Shown here: in pieces, positions 1-11,210 of the stretch
How positions within the stretch are numbered: position 1 is the stretch's first letter
Layout of the letters: every line of letters starts with the position of its first letter
Made by a program: the position numbers and the translations under genes
Notes under the pieces: model-generated
What the model was told of the DNA's origin: nothing
Database searches by the model: none
What the model saw: only the letters and a program-made list of their open reading frames with translations
NCBI GenBank assembly: GCA_016169945.1
Contig: JADLSH010000133.1
Coordinates: 496,001 to 560,000, forward strand
Source of the DNA: Trachythela sp. YZ-2020
Lineage: Eukaryota > Cnidaria > Anthozoa > Malacalcyonacea > Clavulariidae
Direction of reading: 5' to 3'
Length of the DNA: 64,000 nt

Positions 1-757
1 AAGAATGATTGAACAGTTGAATACTTTGATAAGCATATCTTAATTCTTCCAGTCTGAGCTGCATGTTATGATTCAACTGCAATTTTATCCCGAAACTCCG
101 AACTTGCTAATTGCTTCCCCAAATTCTTGAGACTGCTCAGTCAGCGTTCTTGTCTACTTTGTATTCTCTAAATGTCTACTTTGTATCTCAAAAGTAATCG
201 ACGCAACAAAGTTTTATCTATTAGTATTACGTAGGTCTATGTGATGGTGTTTTAATATTTAAAAATTTCCATAACTTTTGTTTTTCCTATTACGTCATCG
301 CCAGGAAAACCTCGAATTCCACGATAATTCTCGCATTATTAAAATGGCAACCTCCCCACGCACAATCATGACGAGACAAAGTTCATAATTTTCGCTAGTA
401 CGTTCAAGATTAAACAGGATATTTCATGAGAATACCTATACATCACGATCAGCACCTTGACTAATCGCAACCTCGACTTCAAACTAAAAGCTAAGCATAT
501 TCACATATTCAGTGACTAATTACTACTCTTATGTCATATTGATATATTTACTGCTGAATTTTTTCAGTATTGTTGAATCTATATTAATATTTGTCTACTA
601 TTTTCGTGTCTACTTATTGTAAATGTTTATATAATTGATGCAGGACCACACATCCAGATCTGTGGACTTCACTGAAAAACATGTATACGATGTGGGTATT
701 CTGGATAAATATAACTATTTTTAAATAATTATGACTTAATAAAGGCTCTGCAATTGA
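1..757. other. AT-rich intergenic DNA, nothing recognised
   Basis: No open frame with recognisable protein features and no clear repeat structure is seen here. The sequence is AT-rich with scattered short A/T runs. Confidence 0.5.
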
Positions 758-1073
758 CATTATTATTTTATTTTATTGTTTTTACCACTCTGAGGTGGAC
801 GGAAAGCGTTAACAGGTGCTGCAACCCAATTGACAAATATAGCGAGGGTTTGTTCCTAGGGCTTAAGGGTTATTTTTAGTGAGGGGGAAAACCGGAGTAC
901 CCGGAGAAAAACCCTCGAAGCACAGGAGAGAACCAACCAATCTCAACTTACATAAGTTTATCAAACACACTGACGTTACCCAACCTGAGTAAATCCATGC
1001 CCTCGACTTGTTGTATAGCCGCCTTAACTCAGAGGTAAGGGGCAGCGCGCTAACCAACCGCATCTGCCACCCG
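758..1073 (-). repeat. tRNA-derived SINE, copy 1
   Basis: Read on the minus strand, the element starts near 1073 with a tRNA-like head. A GGTGGCAGATGCGGTTGG stretch resembles a Pol III A box followed by GCGC, and a degenerate B-box region lies about 50 bases on. Next comes a central block with TTCTCCGGGTACTCCGGTTT, and the element ends in an AATAAA-rich tail near 758. The same head plus CTCCGG-type block recurs at 38320-38588, so this is a dispersed family. The central block resembles from memory the Nin-DC type domain of deuterostome and cnidarian SINEs. This copy is diverged and probably inactive. Confidence 0.7.
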
Positions 1074-2179
1074 TGGTTTTGCCGAATGACACTAACTAAC
1101 GGAAAACAGGAATGGAGAAAAACATGAACGTGTAAGCCAGGTGGAACCCTCTAGGTGGGACCGGAAAGGGGAAGTATATCAGTCAAACCGGTAGTGTATT
1201 GAAGTGGTGTGACTAATGAGAAATATCTATCTATGGAAAACTAAAAAATTTCAGAGAGATATCTAGGAAAACAGGATATATTTAGCCTGAGTATCAGGCC
1301 CTCGGGAATCGGGTGGGGGAGAAATGATGGAAATAGTGTATGCAGGAAACTTTTTGCTTAAGCGAGTGGAAGCACTGACACGTTTTGCAGAATTTACAGA
1401 AGGGCCACTCGAGATGCAACAATGTCTGCGTCTTTTGTGCGCATGCGCGAGGTCCGCCATCTTCCTAGCCCCTAGCCAGTCAATCGAATACTGCGGGAAA
1501 ACGTCTGTAATCTTTCCAAAAACTCCCCCTGTAGGACATATTTGAGAGATTACGGCAATTATATTTTATGAGAGCCACCGGGTATTTTTCGGCGGTTGAA
1601 ATTAGATGGGATGGGAGAGAGAGGCAATTGGGTGGAAGGAAACTCCCCCACCTTTACAGAAAGTGAAAATTTTATCTCGAAAAACCTAAAAGCAACCAAA
1701 TGTGAGTGGAAATGGGGGATTTTTTGGAGATTCAGAAAATGTTGTTGCAAATTTAGGAGACTAATTGCCAAACACTAAAAAAATGAATTTTCACCACCGT
1801 AACCTTTTTACCTAAAGGTTACAAAATCATTTGGCACCTGTGAGGATGCATTAGTAACTACAAATCTTGGTGACAACCTGTAGTCCCACCATTTATTTTT
1901 TGTATACTCTTTTGTCTAGCCCATTAGCTGGCAATGCGCCCTACTTTAGTATTTAATCTGTCTAATGCCAGATTTTACTCGTCAGTGGTAGGGTAGTTCC
2001 AGTTAATGGATTAATGTAGTACACATTAGTATACTAAAAATCATTGTTCTAAGGTGAAGTTGTTATAAACAAGATGTTTAGTGTTCAATTTTTTGTCAAA
2101 ATATCCATTATTGGATTGCAACCGGCCTGCATGATAAAATTAAAATACATAATTCTTGTCTGCCTTTGTCCACTTTCCT
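1074..2179. other. Intergenic, no gene recognised
   Basis: Several short frames occur, for example around 1324-1545 and 1596-1778, but none shows a domain, signal peptide or splice context. A GC-rich stretch with GCGCATGCGCGAG at about 1440 resembles one at 57246 and may be a repeat remnant. Confidence 0.4.
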
Positions 2180-2210
2180 GCCCCCCCCCCCCCCACCACA
2201 CACACACACT
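2180..2210. repeat. Poly-C and CA simple repeat
   Basis: A run of about 14 C is followed by alternating CA dinucleotides. This is low-complexity DNA; frames read through it are artefacts. Confidence 0.9.
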
Positions 2211-2246
2211 TCGAAACAGGCTCCACAGTCCCCAAATTGAAGCCAG

Positions 2247-2484
2247 CAGCGGTGTAGCCAGGTTGTTGACTTCTGTGTGGCAAAACAAACACAGTTTGCG
2301 AACATCAATGGCAATGGTGGGACAATCTTGAATTTCTAGGGTCTTGAGTTGTAAGGAAAAATCGTAATCACTATCGTCATTCCAGACATTTATACGGTTA
2401 CATCCTTCTCCCCACTTACTACCCGGGTTTAGTTCTGGAGATCATAGACCCCTTTGCCCCCTCCCCCCATTGGTTACGCCACTG
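2247..2484. mobile_element. hAT-like MITE, 238 bp
   Basis: The left end reads CAGCGGTGTAGCCAGG and the right end, reversed, reads CAGTGGCGTAACCAA. These are imperfect inverted termini of the CAGNGGYGTARCCA kind. The flanking 8-mers GAAGCCAG and AAAACCAG agree at 6 of 8 positions, as expected for an old 8-bp hAT target duplication. There is no coding capacity, and the right half contains C-rich runs. Confidence 0.6.
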
Positions 2485-2559
2485 AAAACCAGCCAATAAA
2501 AAAGTATTGCAAGCCAATAAGAATATTGCAAACAAGAACCTTTAATCGTTGTATTCTGT

Positions 2560-3727
2560 ATAATGCTGCATCTATGGTTAAATTATCTTCAGGTAATCTC
2601 CACAGTTCTGGTTCAGGTAGAACAAGGTTCCTTTGGAGAAATGGAAAGAATTTGCTGTGGGAGCATATTTCTAGATGCCACTTTGCTGATCTAGATATGG
2701 GCCTTCACCAACTGCCAAAGTTAACCATTGAGCATATCAACCTAACATCTTATGCTAAAATGAAGGTTAACTTGGCAGTGCAGATTCTTTCCAAATCTAT
2801 GGCTGAGGCGCTCCGAAGAACTATGCCATTGGACAAAGTCTCATCAACTGCAAACCTCCGTCAGCTGATGAACGACTTATTTGATTGCTGCAACGTCCGA
2901 TCTACTCGTGAGCATCAAAGAAAGCAGAATGCACTCCTGGCACCCTATGAGAAGTGTGACGATTCACGCTTTGTGTGGCTGACAGACACATTTCTTAAGT
3001 ACTTTATTGACTAGAAAGAAGCAATTAGCAACAGGGAAGAAGAGTCCACCAAAGACCAGATGGCACGAATGTTTACTTCAACCCAAATTTTCGAAGGTTT
3101 ACAGCTATCAGTGAACAGTCTTATTGAATGCACTAAGTTTTTATTGGAGAATGGTGTTCCTTATGTCCTCACGGAGCGTTGCATGCAAGACTGCCTTGAA
3201 GAATACTTTGGCCATCAAAGACAACTAGGGAGAAGATCTGACAACCCTGATTCAGTTGAGTTCGGGTATAATGACAGGATTCTTCGGGTGCAAAGAAACG
3301 CTGGTCTTCTATCCAGAGGAAATGTTGGAGCACGACGTAAAGAAGGGGAATCACGCTGGACCAGTAGCGTCGCCAGGGAGGGGACTGGGGGGGACACGTC
3401 CCCCCCAGTTCTCCTCAAAATCACTTTTGAGATTCTCTCAAATCCGGTGAAAAAAAGGATGGGGGGGTACGTTTTCTGACCATCAGAATTCTGTCAAATC
3501 GTCCCCCAAAGTCCAGGAAATGGTATTTCAGAGACTCTAAATTAAAAAATTTCCCGGGGGACCATGACCGGACCCCCTAAAAAACCTCGCGCTAGACTCG
3601 CGCCTTCGGCCCTCCTTTTCAGCTCCCTCAATATCATTTTGTCCCCCCCACCTCTCCAGGTCTGGCGACGCTACTGCGCTGGACTATTATCAGAGAAAAG
3701 CCTTTGTTAAAAAAGAAAAAGAAATAA
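2560..3727 (+). pseudogene. P-element-type THAP transposase, C-terminal half (copy 1)
   Basis: The reading frame aligns by eye with the transposase at 32184-35495, starting just after the HLIKTTRN region of that copy (shared GSG...LPKLT and YxKMKV motifs). It continues through FDCCNVRS and the P-type MQDCLEEYFGHQRQLGRRSDN block, which carries the third acidic residue of the RNase-H-like fold. The N-terminal THAP domain and the first two catalytic aspartates are absent. Lesions are an in-frame TAG at 3012-3014 where the other copy has Trp, and a 315-bp MITE at 3362-3676. Skipping the MITE restores a basic C-terminus that stops at 3725-3727. In live elements this protein cuts and joins transposon DNA; this copy cannot. 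The start is not a true start codon: the left boundary is where similarity begins, with a possible splice acceptor (TTCAG) near 2591. Confidence 0.8.
3362..3676. mobile_element. hAT-like MITE with perfect 8-bp target duplication
   Basis: Inverted termini of at least 15 bp (CAGTAGCGTCGCCAG) bound a 315-bp non-coding element. Identical CGCTGGAC copies sit at 3354-3361 and 3677-3684. An 8-bp duplication with CAG-starting ends points to the hAT superfamily. It landed in the last codons of the copy-1 transposase, so it is younger than that copy. Confidence 0.88.
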
Positions 3728-4572
3728 ACTTTGGTATGATGCACAGCTTTGACATTCAAGTTATGTTACAAATTTATATGAGGGTAACAATGACACTTTT
3801 AAATGAAAATATAGTAACAATCTCTTAAGGTATACTGCTCAGAACTTGTGTTTCTAAATTAGATGAGAATTGTATTAATAATTTCCAATTATAAGCAACA
3901 GATCTGACCATCCACATACACAAGCTTTCAGTAACTACAAAGTATGTTAATAAAATACAATACAATGGAAACTCTGACAAATTTCATTATACCTTTGAAA
4001 TGAACATTTTCAGAGTTTCCAATATACCCTATTTCAGCATGTCCATGTTGAGCATGCTCATATGAGCAAATATAATGTATCCAAGTACAAACAGGAAAGG
4101 TTGAAACAATGTTGTTGAGCAGAAATATTTTGATAATCTCCAGGTGAAAAGGCAGTTGAACACTAGATTTTTACTAATTGTCAAGCTAATTATGGCTTTC
4201 AAGTTGTACTTCTTGACCTACTCACAATGTAATTATGTAATTAGTCAAAATGTGACCAAATGCCCCACTGTTGGGCAGAAAATTTGTAAACGTTTTTAAA
4301 CCTGGTGTGGAGCATTTGATTTTTTAAGTAACACATTACAGGTTCCCAGTTCAAATATCCCAACCCTCGAGAAGAAAATTAAGATCAAATTCTCATGAGT
4401 GGGGAGACAAAAATCGATCAAATGCCCCACATACGCACAACCTCCCCCAGGGGCTTAACATTAATGACTATATTAGTAACTTATCAATGTTACTTTATGC
4501 ATGTAAAATATTTGGCATATTTGAAAGATAATCTCAACAACACCGATAAAATATTCACAACTTTTGGCTAAT
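3728..4572. other. Spacer between the two convergent genes of transposon copy 1
   Basis: AT-rich, no open frame. It separates the 3' end of the transposase (+) from the 3' end of the companion gene (-). The equivalent spacer in copy 2 is 31299-32183, of similar length. Confidence 0.5.
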
Positions 4573-5305
4573 CTACAATGTAGTTAATGACTGAGCTGCA
4601 GCGTCTGCCTGTTTCTTAAGTGTTAAGTGCAACTTCACCTTTTCTTTAATCTTTATCTGCGTTACCAGATCCTTTGTGTAAGAGAAGGATCTAACACGAA
4701 TGTACAGCATGATAATGTTCTCCAAACATACATCAGTAACAGGCGTTTTGCTTTCACCCAAGCTTACATCAGAAAGAATGGCATCACATGCTGATTTTAC
4801 CTTTGGCTTTTGTAAAACATCTGCTCTGACCTGTTGTAAAGGAATTTGACGAACCAAACCAGCACTGTATTGTCGAAATACTTTTTCACATTCAGCAGTT
4901 ATTCCCCATAGATTTTCACATGGATTCCGTAATATTCCTCGAGAAAGAGAGTCGATATATTCATTGTCATGCAATGACTTCATACTCAGCAACAGAGACT
5001 GAAGTTCAAATTGTTCTGGAGTTTCTTTTCCAGTAACTTTACTCTTTCGGTACATCTTCGCAATAATATACCCAGCAACATGATAATGTCCCAAATTCCG
5101 ATTTCTTAATTGGCTTTATGTCAGGTAGCTTTCCTTTGACATTTCCACGTTTGTAGAACCCAACGAGTAAATCAGGAATATGAACCATAATGAGATTATA
5201 TGCTGCATCGTACATTTCTTTCGACTCTGTTTTGAACATCTTCCCACTTTCAGGCATTAGTTTGTAGAAGTTCTTCAAGAGTTTGACTTTCCATAGCAAT
5301 AACAT
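4573..5305 (-). pseudogene. Companion protein of the P-type transposon, C-terminal part (copy 1)
   Basis: Two minus-strand frames (5305-5039 and 5094-4573), joined by one frameshift near 5090, align by eye with the + strand gene at 30221-31298. Shared landmarks are an FYKLMPES/FYELIPTS block, the HYHVAGYIIAK/LSYIAGYLLSK motif, a glycine-led RGILRNPCEN/RGGLVTPCKD motif, a VFRQ/IFRQ motif, and a terminal CLENIIMLYIRVRSFSYTKD block followed by a basic tail. The zinc-finger N-terminus present in copy 2 is missing. Function is not known. The YIAGY and RSFSY motifs recall, from memory, C-terminal regions of P/THAP9-related proteins. The gene runs towards the transposase at 2560-3727. Confidence 0.72.
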
Positions 5306-6068
5306 TTTCTTGCCCCAGACCCCCGTTTCCTATCCTTCTCTTCTACGGTCTATGATGTAAGACTTCCTTTCAAATGTTTGTTTTGTTGTGATGTTTCCGA
5401 ACTTCCTTTCAAATGTTTGTTGGAGACTAAGCCCCCTCCCCCTAGCCCACAATTCCGCCGCCCCTGTTATAATACATTCGAAAGGAAGAAAATAGCTAAA
5501 TGCTGACGTTAAATGAAGATAATACCAATGTCCCTGCGCCTACAGGAAGAACATGCCATACTTATTTTAACCTAGCTATGGGAAATAAATCTGCATAGAT
5601 TGCGCTCAAAGGAAGAACATGTCAAAATCAATGCGCAGACATTGTTACAAATTTCCCCTTGACTGATAATTACTATATACTGATACCTATAATACGATAT
5701 GTTATTCTTGCTATAAATTTTAAGCATGCTTATAAACTAAAATTGCCGAACAAATTGCTTCCACCACCTTTGTTTCGAGTACAGCACAAATAAGTTTACT
5801 ATCCAGCCAAAATTTTGCTACCACTTAATCTTAACTGAGGTTCTACCTACTTGCGCTAGTATTCTAGCCTAATCTCTAATCTCTAGACATAAGCTCTAAT
5901 CTCGGGATGGTTAATACAACAGCTATATACGCCACTTTGCTGGCATCTCCGAAGCCATGAAGAAAACATTCTGTTACGTGCTCTTCACGTTTGTCATAAA
6001 CACACATAGGAATTTTGATTTCCGTTGCTCTCTTTAAGTCGTCGACCCAATTAACCCATTTTACTTGA
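5306..6068. other. Intergenic with MITE-like GC-rich end and short direct repeat
   Basis: A 21-base sequence beginning ACTTCCTTTCAAATG occurs twice, near 5363 and 5400. A C-rich block at 5430-5465 ends in CGCCGCCCCTG, reminiscent of a hAT terminus (CAGGGGCGGC reversed), but no partner end was found. No gene is seen. Confidence 0.4.
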
Positions 6069-6260
6069 CTATATCGAGGGGCAAATAACTCCTAAAAAGT
6101 GTACGAGATTAAAAAACCATGCGATTCGATGTCAATCGATTTTTTTTTACATTTTTCCATATTTTTGTGATTTGTCTATTTTTTGTAATTTTTTGGTGAT
6201 TTTTTGTGATTTTTCTGAAGGTGTACGAGATTTAAATCAATGATTGCCCTCGGACTATAT
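6069..6260. mobile_element. MITE, TATATCGAGGGGCAAAT family, copy 1
   Basis: The left end CTATATCGAGGGGCAAATAA and the right end TTGCCCTCGGACTATAT form imperfect inverted termini around a T-rich core with repeated GTGTACGAGATT. The same terminus recurs, reversed, at 63256-63294, so this is a family. Non-coding. Confidence 0.6.
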
Positions 6261-6599
6261 TACTCTAAGGGATCATAGAGACATGCTAATGAAATTAACA
6301 TTGCACGTTTCGTTGACGCTGCGCTCACGACTTTTTTATTACAATTGTATGATCGAAATTAAGCATATCTTTTTTCGCAATTCCAAGTTAATCCTAAAAC
6401 TTTTGCCCAGTCTGACACCCACGCACAGCTATAAGGAAGTTTTTGCACAGTTCCCTTAGCATTTTAATTGCGCGGTTCAGTTCATCAATCACTTGCGCAA
6501 ATTAATGGGTTCATCCGGTTTACTCCGTATTATGCGGCCGTTCTAGAACCTGTAAGCAAATCTACAACAGCACGCAAATTTAGTTCAATTTGGGAATAT

Positions 6600-7100
6600 T
6601 ATTTTAAAATATACAGAAAGAATTCTTATCTATTGTGCACGTCACAGTCAGAGGTCAGAGCTGATACGAAAAACTTCATGACAGTGTTTTCGATGTCAGC
6701 GTTTTCCATGTCAGCATTAAATATTCCATGTCAGTGTTTTCCATGTCAGTGTTTTCCATGTCAGTGTTTCCATGTCAGTGTCAGTGTGTTAGTGTCCGCG
6801 CGTTCGCATTTTCCAGTTAACCAAATCGGAGCGTCACATGAGTCCAATGTGCGATGCTGGGTTCGGTTGTAGTTTAGTAAGAAATTTGGCATTTCACACT
6901 TACTGTCGCCCCTACCGAGGTAATTAGGAAATGTTGTTTTAAAATATACAGAACTCGTATTATTCTGCACAGTCAGAGGTCAGAGCTGATACGAAAAACT
7001 TCCTATATTTTGTCAGTAAGAACAGTTATAGAGAAGATTTTGCACGTCTGTGCGTCAGTTGAGTGCAGTTTGTGATACTGAATGGTTGTAGTTTTGGAAG
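6600..7100. repeat. Diverged tandem duplication with short-unit array
   Basis: Blocks with TTTTAAAATATACAGAA, then CACAGTCAGAGGTCAGAGCT, occur near 6602/6645 and again near 6932/6968. A GTAGTTT...AGAAATTTGGC block follows each (6869 and 7087). Between them, 6681-6787 is an array of about six units of CCATGTCAGTGTTTT. The short frame read across this array is a shadow. Confidence 0.7.
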
Positions 7101-7763
7101 AAATTTGGCAAACCAAAGTTAATTTCTGTATTGCGTGCTGTTCAAGATCAAGGTATGGCTATTCTTTTCCAGCTCATTGAAATGTGTATGATATTATTTG
7201 CATATGATATTGCGCGATCGATTTAGCTTTTTCAAAGGGTTTTAGACAAATATCATTTGATACATATTCTTTCGGTGGCAAATTCGTCCTACATTTCTCC
7301 ACCTAACATCAACCACTCACCCAGATATATCAACCTCCTTGCCACGCTTATATAACTTTCCTTCATTCTCAAGGTATATATATTTTACTCTGTTTAACGT
7401 CAACATATTTTACCCGTCATATAGGAGTCAGCAATTGGAACTTTACAAGAAGTTTACCTGTGAATAGTGCCTTTGAATCCCCCTAAGTAAACCAGAAACA
7501 CACAGCCTCAGCATATATATATATGTATAGCTCTACATTTGAACCGCTTTTGTCTGCTATAGCCTATCATATACTTCTTGGCAGAGCCAATATGAATTTT
7601 CTCAAGATAGGAGTTTCGATATTTTGGCTTGGTTAAATCGCATAAATCGCTTGGTTTACGCAGGTATCGTAAACATTAGACAGTATATATGATTTTGAAC
7701 AGACGCTGAAGTATTATTAATTTTGTAGTTGAATTAAACAAGGAATTCGTCACGGTTAATGAG
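7101..7763. other. Intergenic, possible upstream region of the signal-peptide exon
   Basis: No coding or repeat feature is recognised. The DNA lies immediately 5' of the putative first exon at 7764 and could hold its promoter, but no defined motif was identified. Confidence 0.3.
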
Positions 7764-7844
7764 ATGAAGTGGAAGTTCGTGATTTTCTTGTTCTGTGTCT
7801 TTATGGTTGAGATGAAAGTGATTAGGGCTCAAAGTAATTCCACG
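7764..7844 (+). CDS. Putative signal-peptide first exon of a secreted protein
   Basis: An ATG at 7764 opens 27 codons: a short basic start (MKWK), a hydrophobic core (FVIFLFCVF), and an RAQ-type end that would suit signal-peptidase cleavage. It ends at a GTAGGA donor at 7845 in phase 0. A 54-base exon at 15060-15113, also phase 0, could follow, and the glycine-rich exons at 21570 and 25628 lie downstream on the same strand. Linking them is inference: at least one more exon is needed, because the 21570 exon starts in a different phase. Alternatively this is a chance frame. Confidence 0.45.
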
Positions 7845-7969
7845 GTAGGAATTAGTCGTTTTATGATTATTGTTTACTAAAGTAGGTCGAGGTTATTTGT
7901 GTCGCAGCACATGGGCCCCATTTTCGAAAATCAAAATGCGCCATGCATAGGCATGTCAAACGAGTCCAG

Positions 7970-8046
7970 GTAATTGTCGAGTGTTGAAACAGTAGTCGAG
8001 GGTAAAAAGTCGAGGGTCCTGAAAAATCCGTTTTTTCACATATTTT
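7970..8046 (+). repeat. Fragment of the GTCGAGGGT foldback family
   Basis: The order GTAATTGTCGAG, GTCGAGGGTAAAAAGTCGAGG, a TTTTTTCACAT stretch and ACGACAATCT matches the arm at 9310-9440. It appears to resume at 8507-8700, where sequence like 9440-9600 is found, so the LINE tail at 8047-8506 probably inserted into this older fragment. Confidence 0.6.
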
Positions 8047-8506
8047 CTATTTAAAACGTTCTTACGACAATCTATTCGACGTGTATACCACAATGCCAAG
8101 CTACTTTGAAAAATACTTCTACAAACTATCAGACAATCATATGTACAACGTAAGGCATAAACATACAATTCTGCTACCAAAAGTTAAGAGAGAGCTTGGA
8201 AAACATTCTTTCAAATTCTCAGCAGCAAAAGATTTCAACAGCCTATCAGAAAACGTAAAAAACGCCACATCGCTTGCTACTTTTAAACAAAGAATTAAAC
8301 AATATTATAGAGACAAACTTTCCTAATACACTATGACATATAGTACATTATAACCTGGACATCGTGAACTGGAATTATATATAGCATAACAATTCTATTA
8401 ATTAGATAGGTAACACTAACACCAATGCAGGGCCCCTCTGGATACCAACCTTTGTAGCTGAATTGGCTACTCTGCTGAAATAAAGTCAACTCAACTCAAC
8501 TCAGTA
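8047..8506 (+). mobile_element. LINE 3' end (5'-truncated)
   Basis: The frame from 8081 to 8326 has the typical LINE carboxy-terminal pattern: H.YN.RH...LLP...RELGKHSFKFSAAKDFNSL followed by SLATFKQRIKQ. A short 3' UTR follows and ends in AATAAAGTCAACTCAACTCA, a pentamer-repeat tail typical of CR1/L2-like LINEs. The C-terminus differs in sequence from the LINEs at 9936-10570 and 44485-49775. Dead fragment. Confidence 0.75.
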
Positions 8507-9296
8507 TACATAATTACACTTTGACCGCAAATTTAAACATTTAACGGCCAAAGTGTCTTGTTTCACTTTATCTCGGCATTGAAAGCTCGCGCAAGCTTAT
8601 TGTTTTGCGCAATTAAGCTCGCATATTATCTTTAATATTGTTGTGTATATTTTAAAACTCTACTATATTTGGAGCCAGTCGTCGCGTCGTGAATATTTAA
8701 ATGTAGTAATAAAAATTTATGATATCGTCTCGTTAACCTTATAGCTACCGTACGCAATCGCGCTTCAGACGACGATTTATTTAGACTTACTAATCACTGT
8801 TGACTGAGCCGTACTATTACCCGTCGTACGTGCCTCGAAATGATTTACTCATGGTGGAGCAATTGCAGAATACCCGTCCATTTTTGAAAACATGCATGGT
8901 AGACTTGCTGCAATAAAGCTACACGTAAACATATTGTTCTATTTCACATTATAAATTGTAGGTTACAATGAGGTAATTGCGTCGCTAGGCATAATTTCCG
9001 ACGGGTTATGATTCATTGCTGGCATTTCCTGCTGATTGATCAAAGTACGCCTGTTCTTAATGAATGCAGGCACAGGATAGCGGTTTTCTGCTTTTGGTCG
9101 ATATTCACCGACATAGCGAAACGCGCAAATGTAGCCATATCTTGCTGGGTATTTTGAACGAGGCTTGAATATTTGTCGATTTTACGCACACTCCGGCAAA
9201 ACACTCTCCGTACATGCTTATATTTTCCTGCCAATACGACCAGATATTTTCTCATTCGCTTTATGACAATTGCAATATCTTAAATTACTTCACATT

Positions 9297-9767
9297 TTTT
9301 TGGAGTGTAGGTAATGGTCGAGGGTCGAGGGGTCGAGGGTAGAAAGTCGAGGGTCGAGGGTAAAAAGTCGAGATTCAGTTTTTTCGCATTTTTATATATA
9401 TTTTATGTGTAAGAAGGTTTCAAGACAATTTACAATACCAAATAGTGACATTTTAAATGGAAATCGTGACTTTTAAGGTCAAGTTGTCTTGTACGGCTTT
9501 ATCTGACTGTGGCCGGATATATAAAGCGCACGCACGCAAATCGTGGTCTTAGAAACAGTTTGCTTTGCGATTGAAATTCACAGTTTTTAGTAACACGGTC
9601 TATAGCTTTAAAACCCAGGCAGGTATACTTGTATCTTAGTAACTGTTTATATCATGCGTACTTCATTATGCGCTCAAAGCCTCGATTATACTACAGTGCT
9701 AATGAAGCATATCCCGACGGAAATTCACAGTTCTGCATATGGTGTTAATAACGAGTTTGACTAATAG
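9297..9767 (+). repeat. Left outer arm with GTCGAGGGT array
   Basis: GTCGAGGGT-type units separated by AGAAA or AAAAA spacers occupy 9317-9372. A roughly 390-bp unique-looking stretch follows, with GTTTCAAGACAATTTACAA and CCCAGGCAGGTATACTTGTA among its landmarks. The reverse complement is at 13980-14352. Confidence 0.85.
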
Positions 9768-9935
9768 TCGCGTGTCGCGTGTCGCGGGTTTTAAGTCGCG
9801 GGTCGCGGGTAAAAGGTCGCGGGTCGTAAAAACTTCAAAATGTATTTTCTTGAGTCGCGGGTGGAAAAAAGTGTGAAAAAATCATTTTATTAGTTATTTA
9901 TTAGTATTATTTCGAAGCGAGTATTATTACAACGC
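9768..9935 (+). repeat. Left inner arm with GTCGCGGGT array
   Basis: Units of GTCGCGTGT and GTCGCGGGT with TTTTAA or AAAAG spacers fill 9768-9828. A stretch to CGAAGCGAGTATTATT follows. The reverse complement is at 12400-12580. The unit differs from the outer array by one base (GTCGAG versus GTCGCG), suggesting a common origin. Confidence 0.85.
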
Positions 9936-10570
9936 GTCGTTAATACTAACATCTAGTTTTGTAATACAAATTATACACTAAATACTAACACACAAACACA
10001 CATATAATATATGATAACTAGGAAGCATGTCATTATCCAACTATTGACTTAAACGAATGAAGCGACTCGGCCAATTTTGCTTCATTTGGGAGTTGATTCC
10101 AGAGCATAGCGCCGCTATATTTCAAGCTTTTTTTAAGAAATTCTCGTTTCGGCTTCGGAAGTGTAAGATCTGTTGCAGTACTTCGGAGATGATAATTAGT
10201 TTGATCTATTTCTCTTCTCACGAAGGACCCCTGAAGACCCGGCGCAGTGTGGTCGTTAAGTATTTTATACATTAATACTGACTTGGCACCAGACCGTCTA
10301 TTTTCAAGTGTGTCCCAAGAAAGCGTGTTAAGAAGATCAGCTGAATGAGTATCATAATTAGCACCCGTTAAGACTCTTGCTGCACGAAACTGAAATCTTT
10401 GCAACTTGTCTCTTAGCAACTTACCACAAGTGTCCCACAGGGGGGAACAATAATCAAAGTAGGGCTGCACAAGACTTTTATAAATAGATTCTAAGGTATG
10501 CATTGGAACAAAGGGCTTTATACGTTTCATAGCGCCAATAGCTGCACTCGCCTTCTTGCATATAATTTCG
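9936..10570 (-). mobile_element. LINE reverse transcriptase C-terminus and 3' UTR (5'-truncated)
   Basis: From about 10566 down to 10033 the minus strand encodes CKKASAAIGAMKRIKPFVP, then LVQPYFDYCSPLWDTCGK, LRDKLQRFQFRAARVLTGA and LPKPKREFLKKSLKYSGA. It matches the end of the LINE at 49012-49560 closely enough to be the same family. The frame upstream of 10570 does not continue the homology, so this is a 5'-truncated insertion. It sits in the loop of the large foldback. Confidence 0.85.
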
Positions 10571-11210
10571 TAGGTGACGATGTATCGAAATTTACAGGCA
10601 GTTCGAACACTCTGTGTGAGCTTGCGACGTATTTTCTTGATGCCAAAACGACTCATTGCGCAAATCGCGTTTTGAACTTAAACGAAAGACCAGTTGTGCA
10701 GTTGTGCTTCAATTCAGTTTCGTTTCACAAATTGTTATTTACATCCGCGATTTGGTATTTAATTGAGTATGGAGAGAATTTGAATAATATGAGAGTGTAG
10801 ACGCATAAATTGTTTTTGCAGAAATTCATGAAACCTAGCACCAGAAAATGATGCTAAATTGCATATTTTTGCCACAAGGTCAATACATAGGGTGTCCAGG
10901 ATAACGAGTGTCGACTGTGATCATCAGAGCTAAAACAATACGTGCCCCAAGCGGCAAAACACCTTTTCTAACAGTAGAAATGTCATATCACTACTGATGA
11001 AATAATGCGCATCCGTTCATAAGACACCATGATTATTTTCTCATCCCATTCTCGATACCGAGTCACCGAGTCAACATTACTCAACTCTTTTAAACCGACC
11101 TTTAGCTTGCAAGATTTCTCAATGAACATTTATTCTCTACATTTCTATATTTTATTTTATCCAACAATAGCAGCCTTCTCCCTTTCTTCTTTATACGTAT
11201 ACACATGTGC
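10571..11210. other. Foldback loop DNA upstream of the ribozyme
   Basis: No coding feature is recognised. The last 80 bases before the ribozyme are pyrimidine-rich (CCTTCTCCCTTTCTTCTTTA). Confidence 0.4.

Noticed and set aside
10993..11030. A second CTGATGA as a possible hammerhead
   Set aside because: No GAAA element, no stem II and no paired stem I around it.
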